64,000 nucleotides of DNA from Peribacillus glennii (lineage in GTDB: Bacteria; Bacillota; Bacilli; Bacillales; DSM-1321). This document shows positions 18,755-28,065 of the stretch, piece by piece. A model generated the notes under the pieces. It was not told the DNA's origin. It worked only from the letters and a program-made list of their open reading frames with translations, and made no database searches. Each line of letters begins with the position of its first letter. Within the stretch, counting starts at the first letter, position 1. The position numbers were made by a program, and so were the translations under genes. Location: positions 45,792 through 109,791 of the forward strand of contig NZ_QVTD01000017.1 in the NCBI RefSeq assembly GCF_003429105.1. The letters run 5' to 3'.

Positions 18755-20806
18755 ATGAAAAATACAAGGTTTTCATTTAAAACAAAATTGTTGATTTACT
18801 CTTTACTTCTTTCCCTCATACCGATGCTATTTATCGGATTCTTCCTTAATAAAAGTATCACTGAAACAACGGAGAAGGAATATATAAAATCCAGTGAAAG
18901 AGAAATCAATCAGGTTGATAATGCCATTTCAATGTACTTTGAATCTATCAGGGAAAATGCACAGTTACTGGCAACGAACCCGGCCGTTTTAAATGCTGAT
19001 AAAGGTGTAACTTCCTATAAAAATGCAACAGGCGGGGATTCGATTGACATGACTCCTTCCCGGAATGGGAAGAAGGAAAAAGAGGTTTTTGAGGTCTTTT
19101 CCCAATTTGGGAAAACTCATCCCAATGCCGCATATGTCTATATGGGCACTGTAGATGGGGGGTATATCCAATATCCCGAGGGACCCACAACTCCCGGATT
19201 CGATCCGAGAGAGCGGCCTTGGTATACTACAGCAATGGAAGAACCAGGGAGGGTGAAACTTACAAGTGCTTATGCTGCGACGGGCCAGGATGGCATCATA
19301 GTAAGCAACGTGGTCACCATTGAACAGGATGGCAAACAAAAAGGCGTGTTAGGGTTAGATGTTAGTCTTGAAGGCTTAACCAGCATTATCAAGGATATTA
19401 AGATCGGAAAAAATGGATATGTGATATTGACTCAAAGTGATGGCACTATTCTTGCGGATCCCCATAACCCCAAATTGAATTTCAAGCCAATCACCAAGCT
19501 GAATGTGCCCCAACTGAAGAATTTAAGCAAAGATGGTTCGTTTGAGGCCAAAATTGAAGAAAAAGAATATGTATTAAATATAGTGAGTTCCCATAATGAA
19601 GGCTGGAAGTATATTACTGTCATCGAGAAAAGTGAATTGAGTGCAACAGCAGATGATATTCGCGGGGGTCTTGTCCTATTAGGCGCCATTGTGGCGGCCG
19701 CTGCCGTTGCGGCTTCCGTTTTCATGAGCTTGCGCATAACTCGTAATATTAAAAAAATCAGTGATTTGTCATTGGCGATGTCACAGGGTGATCTAACGCA
19801 ACGGGTAATGCTGAAGGCGAATGATGAAATTGGTGAAATGGGCCGCAATTACAATGTTATGGCTGATAGCTTAAAAGAGGTCATGACGAAAATTTCTGAT
19901 GGCTCTCAGCAGCTGTCGGCTACATCTGAGGAACTTGCCGCAGGTTCTGTAGAAAATCAAAAAGCATCAAATCAAATATCTGAATCCATTCAGAGTGTCG
20001 CCGCTGGAACCGATGAGCAGAATGCCGCGATGGAAGATGCAGTACAGATCATTAATGAAGTATCAAGGCATGTCGATGATGTTTCCATAAGCATGAACAA
20101 TGTCAGCAGCTCGATCAATCTTTCTACAGAATCAGCCCAACAAGGCAGCGATGTGGTAAACCAGACAGTAAAACAAATGAGTGAAATAGATGAAAATGTA
20201 ACATCTTCCGCTAAAAAAATTGGTGAATTAAGTGAGAAATCAAACGAAATAAGCCAAATCAGTTTAATGATACAATCCATCTCGGAACAGACGAACCTAT
20301 TGGCATTGAATGCAGCCATAGAAGCCGCAAGAGCAGGGGAGCATGGCAAGGGCTTTGCGGTGGTAGCCGATGAAGTTCGAAAGCTGGCCGAGCAATCCAG
20401 TAAATCAGCATCGCAAATCAATGATATTATTATTGACATTAAAGATGGAATCAAAGATTCAATGAACCTCGTGGAAAAAGGGTCGAGCTCTGCCAAGGAA
20501 GGACTGCTCCTTGTTAATGAAAGCGGAAAGGCCTTCGGGGACATTAAAAATTCAGTGTTAACTGTTTCGGCCAATATATCTGAAGTGGGAGCAGCAATGG
20601 ATAACATGCGGAACCGTATTGCTCAAGTCGTTAGCCATATTGAAAACGTTTCAGGAACGTCGGTAGATGTAAATGTCCACTCACAAAATGTTGCGGCTTC
20701 TTCCCAGCAAATGACTGCATCAATGGAAGATGTATCCTATGTTGCCCAGGAGTTGGCGAAGATGGCAGTGGAGCTGGAAGAGGTTATCTCCCAGTTTAAA
20801 CTGTAA
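18755..20806 (+). CDS. Methyl-accepting chemotaxis protein, dCache type, riboswitch-controlled
   Basis: The 683-residue transmembrane chemoreceptor has a helix at about 10-30, an extracellular double Cache sensor (about 35-285) with the FDPRERPWY motif, a second helix (about 300-320), HAMP (about 322-375) and the cytoplasmic signalling hairpin. The hairpin tip reads [20 protein letters not shown] and continues [18 protein letters not shown]. It relays ligand binding to CheA/CheW. A cheW-like gene follows after 87 bp. The leader holds a c-di-GMP-I riboswitch and a second hairpin (about 18707-18736) just before the GGAGG ribosome site. Ligand unknown; Cache domains often bind amino or organic acids. 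Confidence 0.93.
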   Translation: MKNTRFSFKTKLLIYSLLLSLIPMLFIGFFLNKSITETTEKEYIKSSEREINQVDNAISMYFESIRENAQLLATNPAVLNADKGVTSYKNATGGDSIDMTPSRNGKKEKEVFEVFSQFGKTHPNAAYVYMGTVDGGYIQYPEGPTTPGFDPRERPWYTTAMEEPGRVKLTSAYAATGQDGIIVSNVVTIEQDGKQKGVLGLDVSLEGLTSIIKDIKIGKNGYVILTQSDGTILADPHNPKLNFKPITKLNVPQLKNLSKDGSFEAKIEEKEYVLNIVSSHNEGWKYITVIEKSELSATADDIRGGLVLLGAIVAAAAVAASVFMSLRITRNIKKISDLSLAMSQGDLTQRVMLKANDEIGEMGRNYNVMADSLKEVMTKISDGSQQLSATSEELAAGSVENQKASNQISESIQSVAAGTDEQNAAMEDAVQIINEVSRHVDDVSISMNNVSSSINLSTESAQQGSDVVNQTVKQMSEIDENVTSSAKKIGELSEKSNEISQISLMIQSISEQTNLLALNAAIEAARAGEHGKGFAVVADEVRKLAEQSSKSASQINDIIIDIKDGIKDSMNLVEKGSSSAKEGLLLVNESGKAFGDIKNSVLTVSANISEVGAAMDNMRNRIAQVVSHIENVSGTSVDVNVHSQNVAASSQQMTASMEDVSYVAQELAKMAVELEEVISQFKL

Positions 20807-20893
20807 TTACAAAAAACCATCCACGTACAAAGTGATTCGCCGGTGCAAGATTCACGAGGTACTTGGCAAGGATTTTCCCAGGAGGTTTGGAGC

Positions 20894-21361
20894 ATGGAGA
20901 CTGCTAAATATATAGTGTTTAAGGCGGGAAAAGAAGATTTTGGTATACCGGTTTCCAGTGTAATATCAATAGAAAAAATGCAGGCTATAACCGAATTGCC
21001 ACAGATGCCAAATTATATTTTGGGCATAACAAATTTGCGGGACATGGTCGTGCCAGTCTTGGATACCGTTCAAATTCTATTTAACCGGCGGTTTAAGAGC
21101 ACTGGCCAAAATAGGATAATGTTAGTGAATCTCAATGGGGCAACTATGGGAGTACTTGTAGAGGAAGCAAAAGAGATACTGGACGTGCTTATTGAAGATA
21201 TAAAAGAAATGAATGGAATGCTCATTCAAAATGCAGCTTACCTTTCAGGAGTCGTAAAAACAGATCAAGGATTTGTCACGTTACTCAACCCGGCGGGGCT
21301 GCTGAACAATTTGGAAGAAATTGAGGCAATACAGCAGCAAAACATGCAAATGACAAGCTAA
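20894..21361 (+). CDS. cheW: CheW-like chemotaxis coupling protein
   Basis: A single CheW domain of 155 residues with MPNYILGITNLRDMVVPVLD and LVNLNGATMGVLVEE segments. It couples chemoreceptors to the CheA kinase. The start is ATG 20894 (METAKYIVF), with AGGAGG 8 bp upstream; the open frame extends 51 bp further without a site. It follows the receptor gene and probably shares its riboswitch-controlled transcript. It is a dedicated extra CheW copy, not part of a che operon here. A terminator follows at 21495. Confidence 0.9.
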   Translation: METAKYIVFKAGKEDFGIPVSSVISIEKMQAITELPQMPNYILGITNLRDMVVPVLDTVQILFNRRFKSTGQNRIMLVNLNGATMGVLVEEAKEILDVLIEDIKEMNGMLIQNAAYLSGVVKTDQGFVTLLNPAGLLNNLEEIEAIQQQNMQMTS

Positions 21362-21722
21362 GCGGTTATTTTGTTGTCTTCTGGACAAGAGAAGGCAGAT
21401 TGCTGCCTCCCCAATAGTAGTTGTAAGCAAGTTAGAAGGAAATCTATTGGATTCATGCACCGTGGCGTGAATCTCAAAAAAATGAAAGCTAAACGGAACC
21501 CAGGGGATGATGTCCCTGGGTTCTGTTTTTTTAATCTAAAAAAAGCTTTAAAATTATGTTTTTACCTATAAGTAACATCTTTTTGGCACTCTTTTTCCTT
21601 GAAAAATTAAATTTCATGCAGCAAATGCACATTTGTTCCTTTCGCGGCCATAAGAAAATTCAGCTACATTTGAGGCACCCGGGAATCACTGAAAAGCGCG
21701 CTTTTCCAAAAGGTGTTATAGA
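21362..21722. other. Intergenic region before the sigma factor gene
   Basis: Contains the cheW terminator and an AT-rich region. No promoter was assigned. Confidence 0.4.
21495..21532 (+). terminator. Terminator of the MCP-cheW operon
   Basis: The stem GAACCCAGGGGA/TCCCTGGGTTC is followed by TGTTTTTTT. Confidence 0.9.
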
Positions 21723-22211
21723 ATGAATGAGTTTTCGAAGCTGGCCGAGCAATACACACCGATGATCCATCACATCATTAAGTCATTGGCTATTTATAAA
21801 AACAAGGAGGATTTCGTTCAAATCGGGTTGATCGGATTGTGGGAAGCAAAGTCCAAATTTGACCCGGATAAGGGGAAGTTTTTAACGTATGCTTATACAA
21901 CTGTAAAAGGAAAGATATTGAATGAGTTTACGAAGGAAAGTTTATTTGAAACGAGGAATACACCACTGGAAATGGAATCGCAGGATTTTGTGCAAAAAGC
22001 TGTGACCTTTGATGAGCCCCTGCAATTGGAAACCCTGAAAACGTATTGCGAGGGATTAACGAAAAACCAGGCAGACTGGCTGTTGCTTACGTTTCAAGAG
22101 CAAAAATCACTGCCGGAAATTGCGAGTCAATTAGGTGTTACTGTATCGGCGGTAAAATCATGGCGGCAATCTGCATTGAAAAAATTGAGGAAGGATCAAG
22201 CTTTACTCTAG
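21723..22211 (+). CDS. Small sigma-70 family RNA polymerase sigma factor
   Basis: The 162-residue protein has region 2 (about 8-70, with DFVQIGLIGLWEAKSKFDPD and FLTYAYTTVKGKI) and region 4 with a helix-turn-helix (about 108-158, PEIASQLGVTVSAVKSWRQS). Regions 1.1 and 3 are absent, as in ECF-like sigma factors. It would direct RNA polymerase to an alternative promoter set. No anti-sigma gene is adjacent, so control must come from elsewhere or from transcription. The ATG follows AAAGGTG. I could not assign it to a named Bacillus sigma factor. Confidence 0.85.
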   Translation: MNEFSKLAEQYTPMIHHIIKSLAIYKNKEDFVQIGLIGLWEAKSKFDPDKGKFLTYAYTTVKGKILNEFTKESLFETRNTPLEMESQDFVQKAVTFDEPLQLETLKTYCEGLTKNQADWLLLTFQEQKSLPEIASQLGVTVSAVKSWRQSALKKLRKDQALL

Positions 22212-22234
22212 CTTGGCTGGTTCTCATGGTTTCT

Positions 22235-22275
22235 CACCGGGGACCGTTTTCTTACATCCCCGGTGCCTTTCCCGG
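22235..22275 (+). terminator. Hairpin after the sigma factor gene
   Basis: CACCGGGG pairs with CCCCGGTG. The following pyrimidine run is interrupted; a T-run appears only at 22283. Confidence 0.5.
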
Positions 22276-22287
22276 TTCTCCGTTTTT

Positions 22288-22307
22288 TAATCAAACGATT
22301 GATTAAG
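22288..22307. repeat. Dispersed palindrome, copy 4
   Basis: TTAATCAAACGATTGATTAA, close to the family consensus. It lies between the sigma factor terminator and the REP array. Confidence 0.75.
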
Positions 22308-22335
22308 TTTAGAGAATGTGGGAAATCCAAGCGGC

Positions 22336-22610
22336 GGGGTCAGTCTCCCAATGTTTTAAAGCGTTAAAGCGATGGGGGTCAGTCCCTCGATGTTTTAAAG
22401 CGTTAAAGCGATGGGGGTCAGTCTCCCAATGTTTTAAAGCGTTAAAGCGATGGGGGTCAGTCCCTCGATGTTTTAAAGCGTTAAAGCGATGGGGGTCAGT
22501 CCCCCGATGTTTTAGAGCGTTAAAGCGATGGGGGTCAGTCCCCCAATGTTTTAAAGCGTTAATGTGATGGGGTACAGTCCCCTAAGGAAACCCGCTTTAA
22601 AGCGCACACT
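22336..22610 (+). repeat. Tandem array of seven REP units, 39-bp period
   Basis: Heads (GGGGTCAGTCYCC type) start near 22336, 22375, 22414, 22453, 22492, 22531 and 22569. Each is followed by a tail reading ATGTTTTAAAGCGTTAAAGC. Units 1 and 3 share the variant TCTCCCAATG, and units 2 and 4 share TCCCTCGATG, so a 78-bp pair was probably duplicated. All units point the same way. The period is a multiple of three, which creates a meaningless repetitive open frame (22316-22567). Confidence 0.95.
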
Positions 22611-22614
22611 AATC

Positions 22615-23434
22615 TTAAACAGTGGCCTTGCTGCTTAATTCGGAAGCCGTATTAACGATATGTTCAAAAGATGAATGGAATTCTTCAATCATGGCGGACT
22701 GTTCTTGGGAGTGGGAAGAAATACTTGCTAAAGTGGAGATTATTTTTTCTAGGTTTTCCATCATTTCTTTTAGCTGCGGCTCAACAGTTTCCACAGATTC
22801 TTTACTGCTGTCAGCCATCTTTTTTATCTCATTTGCAACAACGGCAAAGCCTCTGCCATGTTCTCCGGAACGTGCAGCTTCGATGGAAGCATTTAATCCT
22901 AAGATACGGGACCTCACGGCAGTATCTTTTATCATCGATAAAATGCGCTCAATATTTTTGATTTCATCTCTCAGCAGTAATGATGCTTCAGCAAGTTCCT
23001 GGAGGTCTTTCGCAACAATTTCGGATACTTTGGACATCTGTTCGGAAGTTGCGGACAGTTGTTCACTTACAGCTGTCAGTTCTTCTGCACCGGATCGCAA
23101 TAAATCCAGTTTATGGTTCGAAACGATGGAACTGATGACCCCGATAATTTCCCCGTTTTCCTTAATCGGCGTCGCGGTGGATATATACGCAACACCGAAT
23201 CGCTGCGCATCTCTTTCTTCCTTCAGTATATTACCGGTCTCGAAAGCTTCGTAAGTTAGTGTCCCTTTGAATTGAAGCACCTATAGGAATCTTGATATCA
23301 ATCGTTTCACAAGGTAAATACCCTATGACCTTTTCCGTATCGGCAATTACAAGACAGCAATCTTCCGGAAATGTACTTTGGATAATCTCCAAATTAGCCA
23401 GAAATTGTTCCAATTTCTGTTCCAAGTTAAGCAA
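22615..23434 (-). pseudogene. Soluble chemoreceptor (YfmS-like), frameshifted
   Basis: The N-terminal part begins at a TTG (23434), preceded by AAAGGGG. It reads LEQKLEQFLANLEIIQSTFP and DCCLVIADTEKVIGYLP. The C-terminal part runs to 22615 in another frame and reads [20 protein letters not shown]. The frames switch near 23262-23275, where one base is missing or extra. The downstream part holds a short chemoreceptor signalling hairpin ([20 protein letters not shown]). There is no membrane segment. The layout matches cytoplasmic receptors such as YfmS. As read, no full-length protein can be made; a sequencing error is the main alternative. Confidence 0.75.
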
Positions 23435-23549
23435 CCCCTTTAGGTAATGATGTCAACAAACCCTCTTCTCGTATATCGACTAAGAAAGAACGTTTTAAAT
23501 AATCAGAACCTTAATTACTTTAGCAATAGGATTTCTTAATTGTGTCTGT

Positions 23550-23579
23550 GGGGGTCAGACCCCCAGTGCTTTAAAGCAC
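23550..23579 (+). repeat. REP-like element, single copy
   Basis: Head GGGGGTCAGACCCCC and tail AGTGCTTTAAAGCAC, directly abutting a terminator hairpin. Confidence 0.85.
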
Positions 23580-23580
23580 A

Positions 23581-23609
23581 AAAGGCAGATCTCTGGGAGA
23601 TCTGCCTTT
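23581..23609 (-). terminator. Hairpin after the NlpC/P60 gene
   Basis: The perfect stem AAAGGCAGATCTC/GAGATCTGCCTTT has a loop of three or four bases. It lies 20 bp past the stop of the minus-strand gene 23629. Confidence 0.7.
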
Positions 23610-23628
23610 AAGTAGCTTACAGGGAATT

Positions 23629-24564
23629 TTATATTCTTTTGGCTCCAAGATATCTTGGGGACCAGTAGCTGTTGTTCAAAGAGCTGATGCTTACTCCATT
23701 TGAAGAGGAGCTATGGATGAATTGCCTGTTGCCGATATAGATGCCGGCGTGGGAAGCACCTGGTTTATAGGTTTCGAAAAATACGAGATCCCCAACTTGA
23801 GGAGTGGAGACGCGGACGCCCTTTTTATAGATATCTGCTACCGTTCTAGGCAAGTTGACATTGGCACTTTTATCGAAAACATAATTGATGAAGCCGCTGC
23901 AATCAAAGCCTTTCGGCGTACTGCCGCCCCAAACGTACGGAACGTTCATATACTTTTTTGCTGTTGCAACTAAGCTGGCAGATTTGGAGGAAGTTGATGC
24001 AGCTTTAACCACAGAATTGCTGCCGCTCTTTGAAACTCCCAATGCTCTAAATGTATTTTTGCCCACAATCCCGTCGGGTGTCAGGCCATGCTTTTTTTGA
24101 AAATTGATCACAGCTCTTTTGGTTATAGAGCCGAAATAGTTGGTTGTTTTACTGCTTTTAAAATATCCTTTTTTCTTTAAGGTTTCTTGTAATTTTTTTA
24201 CATCGCTGCTTGTCATACCGCTTTTTAAAGTTCGATTTCCAAATGTAGTGCTCCTGACTGCAGAAGAAGAACCTTTGGAAATCCCTAAAGCCTTGTATGT
24301 ATTCTTTCCAGCAATCCCATCAGCTGATAGACGGTGTTTCTTTTGGAAATTTACTACAGCATTTTTAGTAACCGATCCAAAATAAGTCGTTGTTTTACTG
24401 TTCTTAAAGTAACCCTTTTTCTTAAGAACCTCTTGCAATTGCTTAACATCACTGTGAGTCATGCCACTTTTCAATGTCTTATCTCCCAAGGCTGCGCTGC
24501 TGACCAACGGACTGCTGACAAGTAAAGTACCTGCCATCACGACGGATGTTACTAATTTTTTCAC
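23629..24564 (-). CDS. Secreted NlpC/P60 endopeptidase with two peptidoglycan-binding domains
   Basis: GTG at 24564 (MKKLVTSVV) is chosen as start, because GGGGGAA lies at suitable distance; a TTG 18 bp upstream is also open. The 311-residue protein has a signal peptide (about 1-24), two PG_binding_1 domains (about 25-90 and 105-170) and a C-terminal NlpC/P60 (C40) cysteine peptidase domain. The catalytic Cys is in FDCSGF, the His in ASHAGIYIG, and the polar third residue in QFIHSSS. These enzymes cut the D-Glu-diaminopimelate bond in stem peptides. The gene is monocistronic with its own terminator. Confidence 0.92.
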   Translation of the reverse strand: MKKLVTSVVMAGTLLVSSPLVSSAALGDKTLKSGMTHSDVKQLQEVLKKKGYFKNSKTTTYFGSVTKNAVVNFQKKHRLSADGIAGKNTYKALGISKGSSSAVRSTTFGNRTLKSGMTSSDVKKLQETLKKKGYFKSSKTTNYFGSITKRAVINFQKKHGLTPDGIVGKNTFRALGVSKSGSNSVVKAASTSSKSASLVATAKKYMNVPYVWGGSTPKGFDCSGFINYVFDKSANVNLPRTVADIYKKGVRVSTPQVGDLVFFETYKPGASHAGIYIGNRQFIHSSSSNGVSISSLNNSYWSPRYLGAKRI

Positions 24565-24728
24565 TTTTCTTTTTTCCCCCAAAGTTTTTTCTTACCCCAA
24601 ATACTACCAGCTTAAAATTACAAATCCATTTTAGTTAAGTAACACTAGTGTTAAAAACTAATACAAAAAGTGGGGAATTGAAATAATACATAATGTTCCG
24701 ACTTTTTATATTCACTTTTCTTGGGAAT

Positions 24729-24748
24729 TTAATCAAACGTTTGATTAA
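24729..24748. repeat. Dispersed palindrome, copy 5 (perfect)
   Basis: TTAATCAAACGTTTGATTAA, a perfect 20-bp palindrome, upstream of the NlpC/P60 gene and next to a terminator. Confidence 0.75.
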
Positions 24749-24760
24749 TATGTGATTGTA

Positions 24761-24807
24761 AAAAAGGCCAGCTCCCATTGCTTGATGCTGGGACTGGCCT
24801 TTTTTTA
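24761..24807 (-). terminator. Terminator of the small 24839 gene
   Basis: The stem AAAGGCCAG-CTCCCA/TGGGA-CTGGCCTTT carries T-runs on both strands and can act in both directions. Confidence 0.85.
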
Positions 24808-24838
24808 GTATGGAATTATCATACTCCTTGAAGCTGGT

Positions 24839-25054
24839 TTAAGGAAAAGTAGTCGAAGCGGGAAAGGTACCTTTTCGCATGTAGCCATTCTCTGTTAAAT
24901 ACTGCCTTGCCATTTCTTCTGCTTCTTTTTCCGTGTCTGCTCCAAAAGCGGCTTTCATGGTTCTGGACAAAGCAAGTATTTGATCCGGCTCAATTTTCCC
25001 TTCCATAAATCGGTCCAGTACGTATTTAACAGTTTCACTAATTTCTTTTTCCAT
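24839..25054 (-). CDS. Small uncharacterised acidic protein
   Basis: A 71-residue cytoplasmic protein, probably alpha-helical (VKYVLDRFMEGKIEPDQILAL, then EKEAEEMARQYLTENG). AGGAGG lies 13 bases upstream of the ATG, farther than usual. A strong terminator follows directly, which supports a real gene. It lies 65 bp downstream of the LysM-3D gene on the same strand and may share its transcript. The family was not recognised. Confidence 0.6.
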   Translation of the reverse strand: MEKEISETVKYVLDRFMEGKIEPDQILALSRTMKAAFGADTEKEAEEMARQYLTENGYMRKGTFPASTTFP

Positions 25055-25119
25055 TGAAAATAGTTACCCTCCTAAAAGGGAGCTGTAATGCGTTAAAGCA
25101 TCGTGATCTTGCTTAATTG

Positions 25120-25809
25120 TTAGTTGATGATGGTAACTTTTATGTTTTTGACGCCATAGTTGAGGGCTGTTTGTTCTTCAGGGTAGAAGATGTCGATTTC
25201 GTTGCCTTCGATGGCGCCGCCGATGTCTGCGGCAGTGGCATAACCATAGCCTTCAACATGAACTTTTGAGCCAAGCGGAATCACATTCGGATCGACCGCG
25301 ATCACCTTTTCGCCAGGATTATTCCTTAGGTCCACGCCGGTTTTTGTAATTCCGGAGCAACCCTCACAGTAAGCCGTATAAGCCGTTGCCTTTACGGTAA
25401 TTGTTTTGCCCATCCTTTGCTTTTGCCGTTCGAGGGATTCAATGGATCCTTCTGTAGAGTTAAACGCTAACTTTTGGCCCGGGAATATTACTTCTGACTG
25501 CAAATGGTTCCAATCTTTTATGTTTTTCACCGTCACACCCTTCTTATTAGCAATCTTCCAAAGGGTGTCACCTTGTTTTACTATGTATTTTTTTGCCTTT
25601 GGTGAAACTTTCAATTGTTGATTAGGAAAGATTGTATCTGAGTTTAATTGATTCCATTGTTTTACTTGTTCTACTGAAACTTTATGGGCATCTGAAATTT
25701 CCCAAAGAGTATCACCTGTTTTTACGGTAATTGTTTTTGCGTAAGTAGCATTACCGGTCAATCCTAATAGAAGAGCTGTCGCAATGAATGAAAATATTGC
25801 CTTTTTCAT
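25120..25809 (-). CDS. Secreted LysM-LysM-3D domain protein (YocH-like)
   Basis: The 229-residue protein has a signal peptide (about 1-24), two LysM domains (about 25-68 and 74-117, KTGDTLWEIS and KQGDTLWKIA) and a C-terminal 3D domain (about 138-229). The 3D domain shows the Asp triad in AVDPNVIPLGS, AADIGG and EIDIF. The architecture matches YocH-type enzymes, 3D-domain proteins related to MltA/RpfB-like lytic glycosidases that act in wall turnover. The ribosome site AGGAGG is well placed. In Bacillus such genes are often WalR-regulated; I did not find a convincing WalR box. Confidence 0.88.
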   Translation of the reverse strand: MKKAIFSFIATALLLGLTGNATYAKTITVKTGDTLWEISDAHKVSVEQVKQWNQLNSDTIFPNQQLKVSPKAKKYIVKQGDTLWKIANKKGVTVKNIKDWNHLQSEVIFPGQKLAFNSTEGSIESLERQKQRMGKTITVKATAYTAYCEGCSGITKTGVDLRNNPGEKVIAVDPNVIPLGSKVHVEGYGYATAADIGGAIEGNEIDIFYPEEQTALNYGVKNIKVTIIN

Positions 25810-26051
25810 CGTGTAAATCCTCCTTGTCTTGCCGTAATGCTTCTCATCATAGCACGAAAAATGACGACATATTGAACAACCAGGTAATATTTCAATTGCA
25901 AAAGTAACATCATCGTGACAGGGAGGTTACGCGGCGTTTTTGCAAAAGAGCATTCTATTATTAAATTATTTGCTTTCTTTGCCGTAATAGATTTATATAT
26001 TTCTATTAGTATTTTTGGGATGACAGCCTCGAGGAAGGGGGAAGTAATGGC

Positions 26052-26261
26052 TTGAAAGAATTTCGTGTATGTTACACGTATGATTCAGAAATTAGATTTG
26101 TGGAAATTCGTAAGAAAACAGATACTAACCCGGAAGACGTTAGACAGGAGATTTTACATAGCTTACTACAGTTGAGCGATATTGAAACATGGAATACAGA
26201 GAAAAAAAATGGCACATCTTTTTTGCGTTATGTACGGGTCATTGAAGGGGAAAGAGGCTAA
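26052..26261 (+). CDS. Small uncharacterised protein
   Basis: A 69-residue protein starting at TTG (26052) behind AGGAAGGGGGAA. An ATG five bases upstream is out of frame and stops at once, so TTG is the only good start. The sequence is hydrophilic (FVEIRKKTDTNPEDVRQEIL), and no domain was recognised. A terminator follows at 26304. Confidence 0.55.
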   Translation: MKEFRVCYTYDSEIRFVEIRKKTDTNPEDVRQEILHSLLQLSDIETWNTEKKNGTSFLRYVRVIEGERG

Positions 26262-26303
26262 AGATAGAGTGAATTCCCTTTCGATGGACTCCTTTTTACT
26301 ACA

Positions 26304-26332
26304 AAAAAAAAGACGGAATTTCCGCCTTTTTT
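26304..26332. terminator. Bidirectional terminator between convergent genes
   Basis: AAAAGACGG pairs with CCGCCTTTT, one mismatch, with A/T runs on both sides. Confidence 0.7.
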
Positions 26333-27275
26333 AACGACTGGTCACATGCTTGGCAGCTGCTCTTATTTGAACGGTAAGGCTGCCGCCATTAACCTTTGCC
26401 TTGATGATCACAGGATGATTTTTATCATTCTGGAACTTGAAGTCTTTACCGCCCCAAGAAACCGTGGCATCCCGGTTTTCCGGGACGTATCCTACCGATT
26501 TTGAATGGTGGTGGAGTTCAATGATCCCTAATCCCGCCTTTTCAACAGCATTATATAATGTGGTGGAAGTCTGGCAAATGCCCCCTCCTATGCCTTCAAC
26601 TAATTCCTTGTTCACAATTTCCTTGGCCTTTTGATACCCTCTTGCAGCTGTTCTCTCACCGACTACCAGATTGTAATAAAATCTGTCCCCGGGACCCAGA
26701 ACAATGTTGTTGATTGCCTGTACGGAAAGTGCGATATTCGTGCTTCTTCCGGACACTGAAGAATCGAACGTAGTTGTAAAACTCCCCAATGTAGCCTGGT
26801 CCACATTTGCTGCGGTTTTAGCAGAAACGTTGGGCGCTTCTTCACTAATCGGAACTTCGAGTGATCGTTGGAAAGCATTTACGTTTTCAAGATTTTTCGT
26901 AAGCGCCTCGGTATTCACAACGATCCGGGACTGGCCCGGCCTCAGTTGGCCACCGCCGACCAGCTTGGCGGGGATCAATGGCCGGTCATACTTTGATTCC
27001 AACTCTTCAGCTATTTTTTGTGCATCCTCTGTAGTTTTAATAGAAGATGCCTTAATTTTTTGCAGCTGTTTGCCATTTCTTGAATCGATCAAGGTGAGAT
27101 CCGGCTCGTTAAATTCCTTCGCCGAAAGTGAAAGTTCTTTTTTATAATGCTTGATTCCTTGATTTCCATCTTCTTCCGAGCCGGCAGCTGCTCCTCCAAT
27201 AGTGCCCCATAAAACCAATCCGCCAGCCACTGCACCCGACATTAACAGTAAAATCCCTTTTTTCAATCCGCTCAC
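26331..27275 (-). CDS. VanW family exported protein
   Basis: The 314-residue protein starts at GTG behind GAGGT. An N-terminal membrane/signal segment lies at about 5-28. The VanW domain occupies about 165-290 and shows ALSVQAINNIVLGPGD, GGGICQTSTTLYNAVEKAGL and ELHHHSKSVGYVP. VanW proteins occur in glycopeptide-resistance clusters and widely in Bacilli; their biochemical role is not established. No van genes are nearby, so a resistance role should not be assumed. The upstream part (about 60-160) resembles the putative peptidoglycan-binding region often fused to VanW. Confidence 0.85.
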   Translation of the reverse strand: MSGLKKGILLLMSGAVAGGLVLWGTIGGAAAGSEEDGNQGIKHYKKELSLSAKEFNEPDLTLIDSRNGKQLQKIKASSIKTTEDAQKIAEELESKYDRPLIPAKLVGGGQLRPGQSRIVVNTEALTKNLENVNAFQRSLEVPISEEAPNVSAKTAANVDQATLGSFTTTFDSSVSGRSTNIALSVQAINNIVLGPGDRFYYNLVVGERTAARGYQKAKEIVNKELVEGIGGGICQTSTTLYNAVEKAGLGIIELHHHSKSVGYVPENRDATVSWGGKDFKFQNDKNHPVIIKAKVNGGSLTVQIRAAAKHVTSR

Positions 27276-27716
27276 ACCCGTACCTCAAATTTCCCCAAAT
27301 CCAACCTGCATAACTATCTATCAAACTATATTTCTCTTTATCTCTATACCCGGCCAGAACACGATACATCTGCTCGATATTTCCAATTATATGATATCGG
27401 CTCTGTTAATGCACTGATTATTTAACTAAATTGAAACAAATTTAATAAAAAACACCATTTTCTTAACCCTTATGTAATATGTCGGGATTTTTTAAGAAAA
27501 ACCGCCAATTTTTTCATGAGGGTATGGCTATATTTTACAACCTGGGGGATAAATTTCCCACCATTATTTTATGTAAAATTGTGTTTTAACAGTAATAAAT
27601 TTACAATTTATACCCTCTTTTGGCTTCTTTTTTAACGCGGGGTATGGGTACCGGGTCTTGGCTAAAGGTACCGTATGGTTAAAAAGTTATATGTTATTTG
27701 GAATCGAATGCAGGGC
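27276..27716. other. Gene-free AT-rich stretch
   Basis: No gene, repeat element or clear hairpin terminator was seen. It should contain the promoter of the VanW gene. Confidence 0.4.
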
Positions 27717-27938
27717 TTATTTCTTTCTCTTTTTTTGATAGTAGGGACGCAAGGATTCAACAATAAATAGCAAAATAAAAAAATAAAGTACAGCTAATTC
27801 CGCAGCCTCCATGACTTGGAACGGGTTAAAAGCATTATGCACGGCCTTCCTGGCTTCAAACCCCATAAGAATGTCAAGGCCCAGAGAAAAGCCCGTTAAT
27901 AGTCCAAGTATCAATATAGCAATCCCAAGGATTTTCAT
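27717..27938 (-). CDS. Small two-helix membrane protein
   Basis: The protein has 73 residues from ATG 27938 (MKILGIAILIL), or 79 from ATG 27956. Two hydrophobic helices (about 2-24 and 45-66) are followed by a basic tail (YYQKKRKK). It is divergent from the germination operon. No family was recognised. The upstream ribosome signals (GGAGAG, GATGGG) favour the inner start moderately. Confidence 0.55.
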   Translation of the reverse strand: MKILGIAILILGLLTGFSLGLDILMGFEARKAVHNAFNPFQVMEAAELAVLYFFILLFIVESLRPYYQKKRKK

Positions 27939-28065
27939 TTTCCCATCACTCTCCATGGCTAGTTTTTCTTCCTGTTATCCTTTATATGCATATAGTGGTA
28001 AAGATTGAATACAACGGCATGGCCCTGGAAAGTATAAAGGTAAAAGTAAAGAAGGGTATTTTGCT

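Noticed and set aside
22316..22567. 83-codon repetitive open frame over the repeat array
   Set aside because: The 39-bp period is 13 codons, so any stop-free phase stays open. The translation is only the repeat (WGSVPRCFKALKR-like), with no ribosome site.
22336..22610. CRISPR array
   Set aside because: The units are contiguous REP copies without unique spacers, and no cas genes are near.
25810..26040. WalR binding site upstream of the LysM-3D gene
   Set aside because: Only one loose TGTTAC half-site was found; the expected second half-site at the right spacing is missing.
26331..27275. Vancomycin resistance function for the VanW protein
   Set aside because: VanW-domain proteins are common in Bacilli, and no vanHAX or regulatory genes are present.
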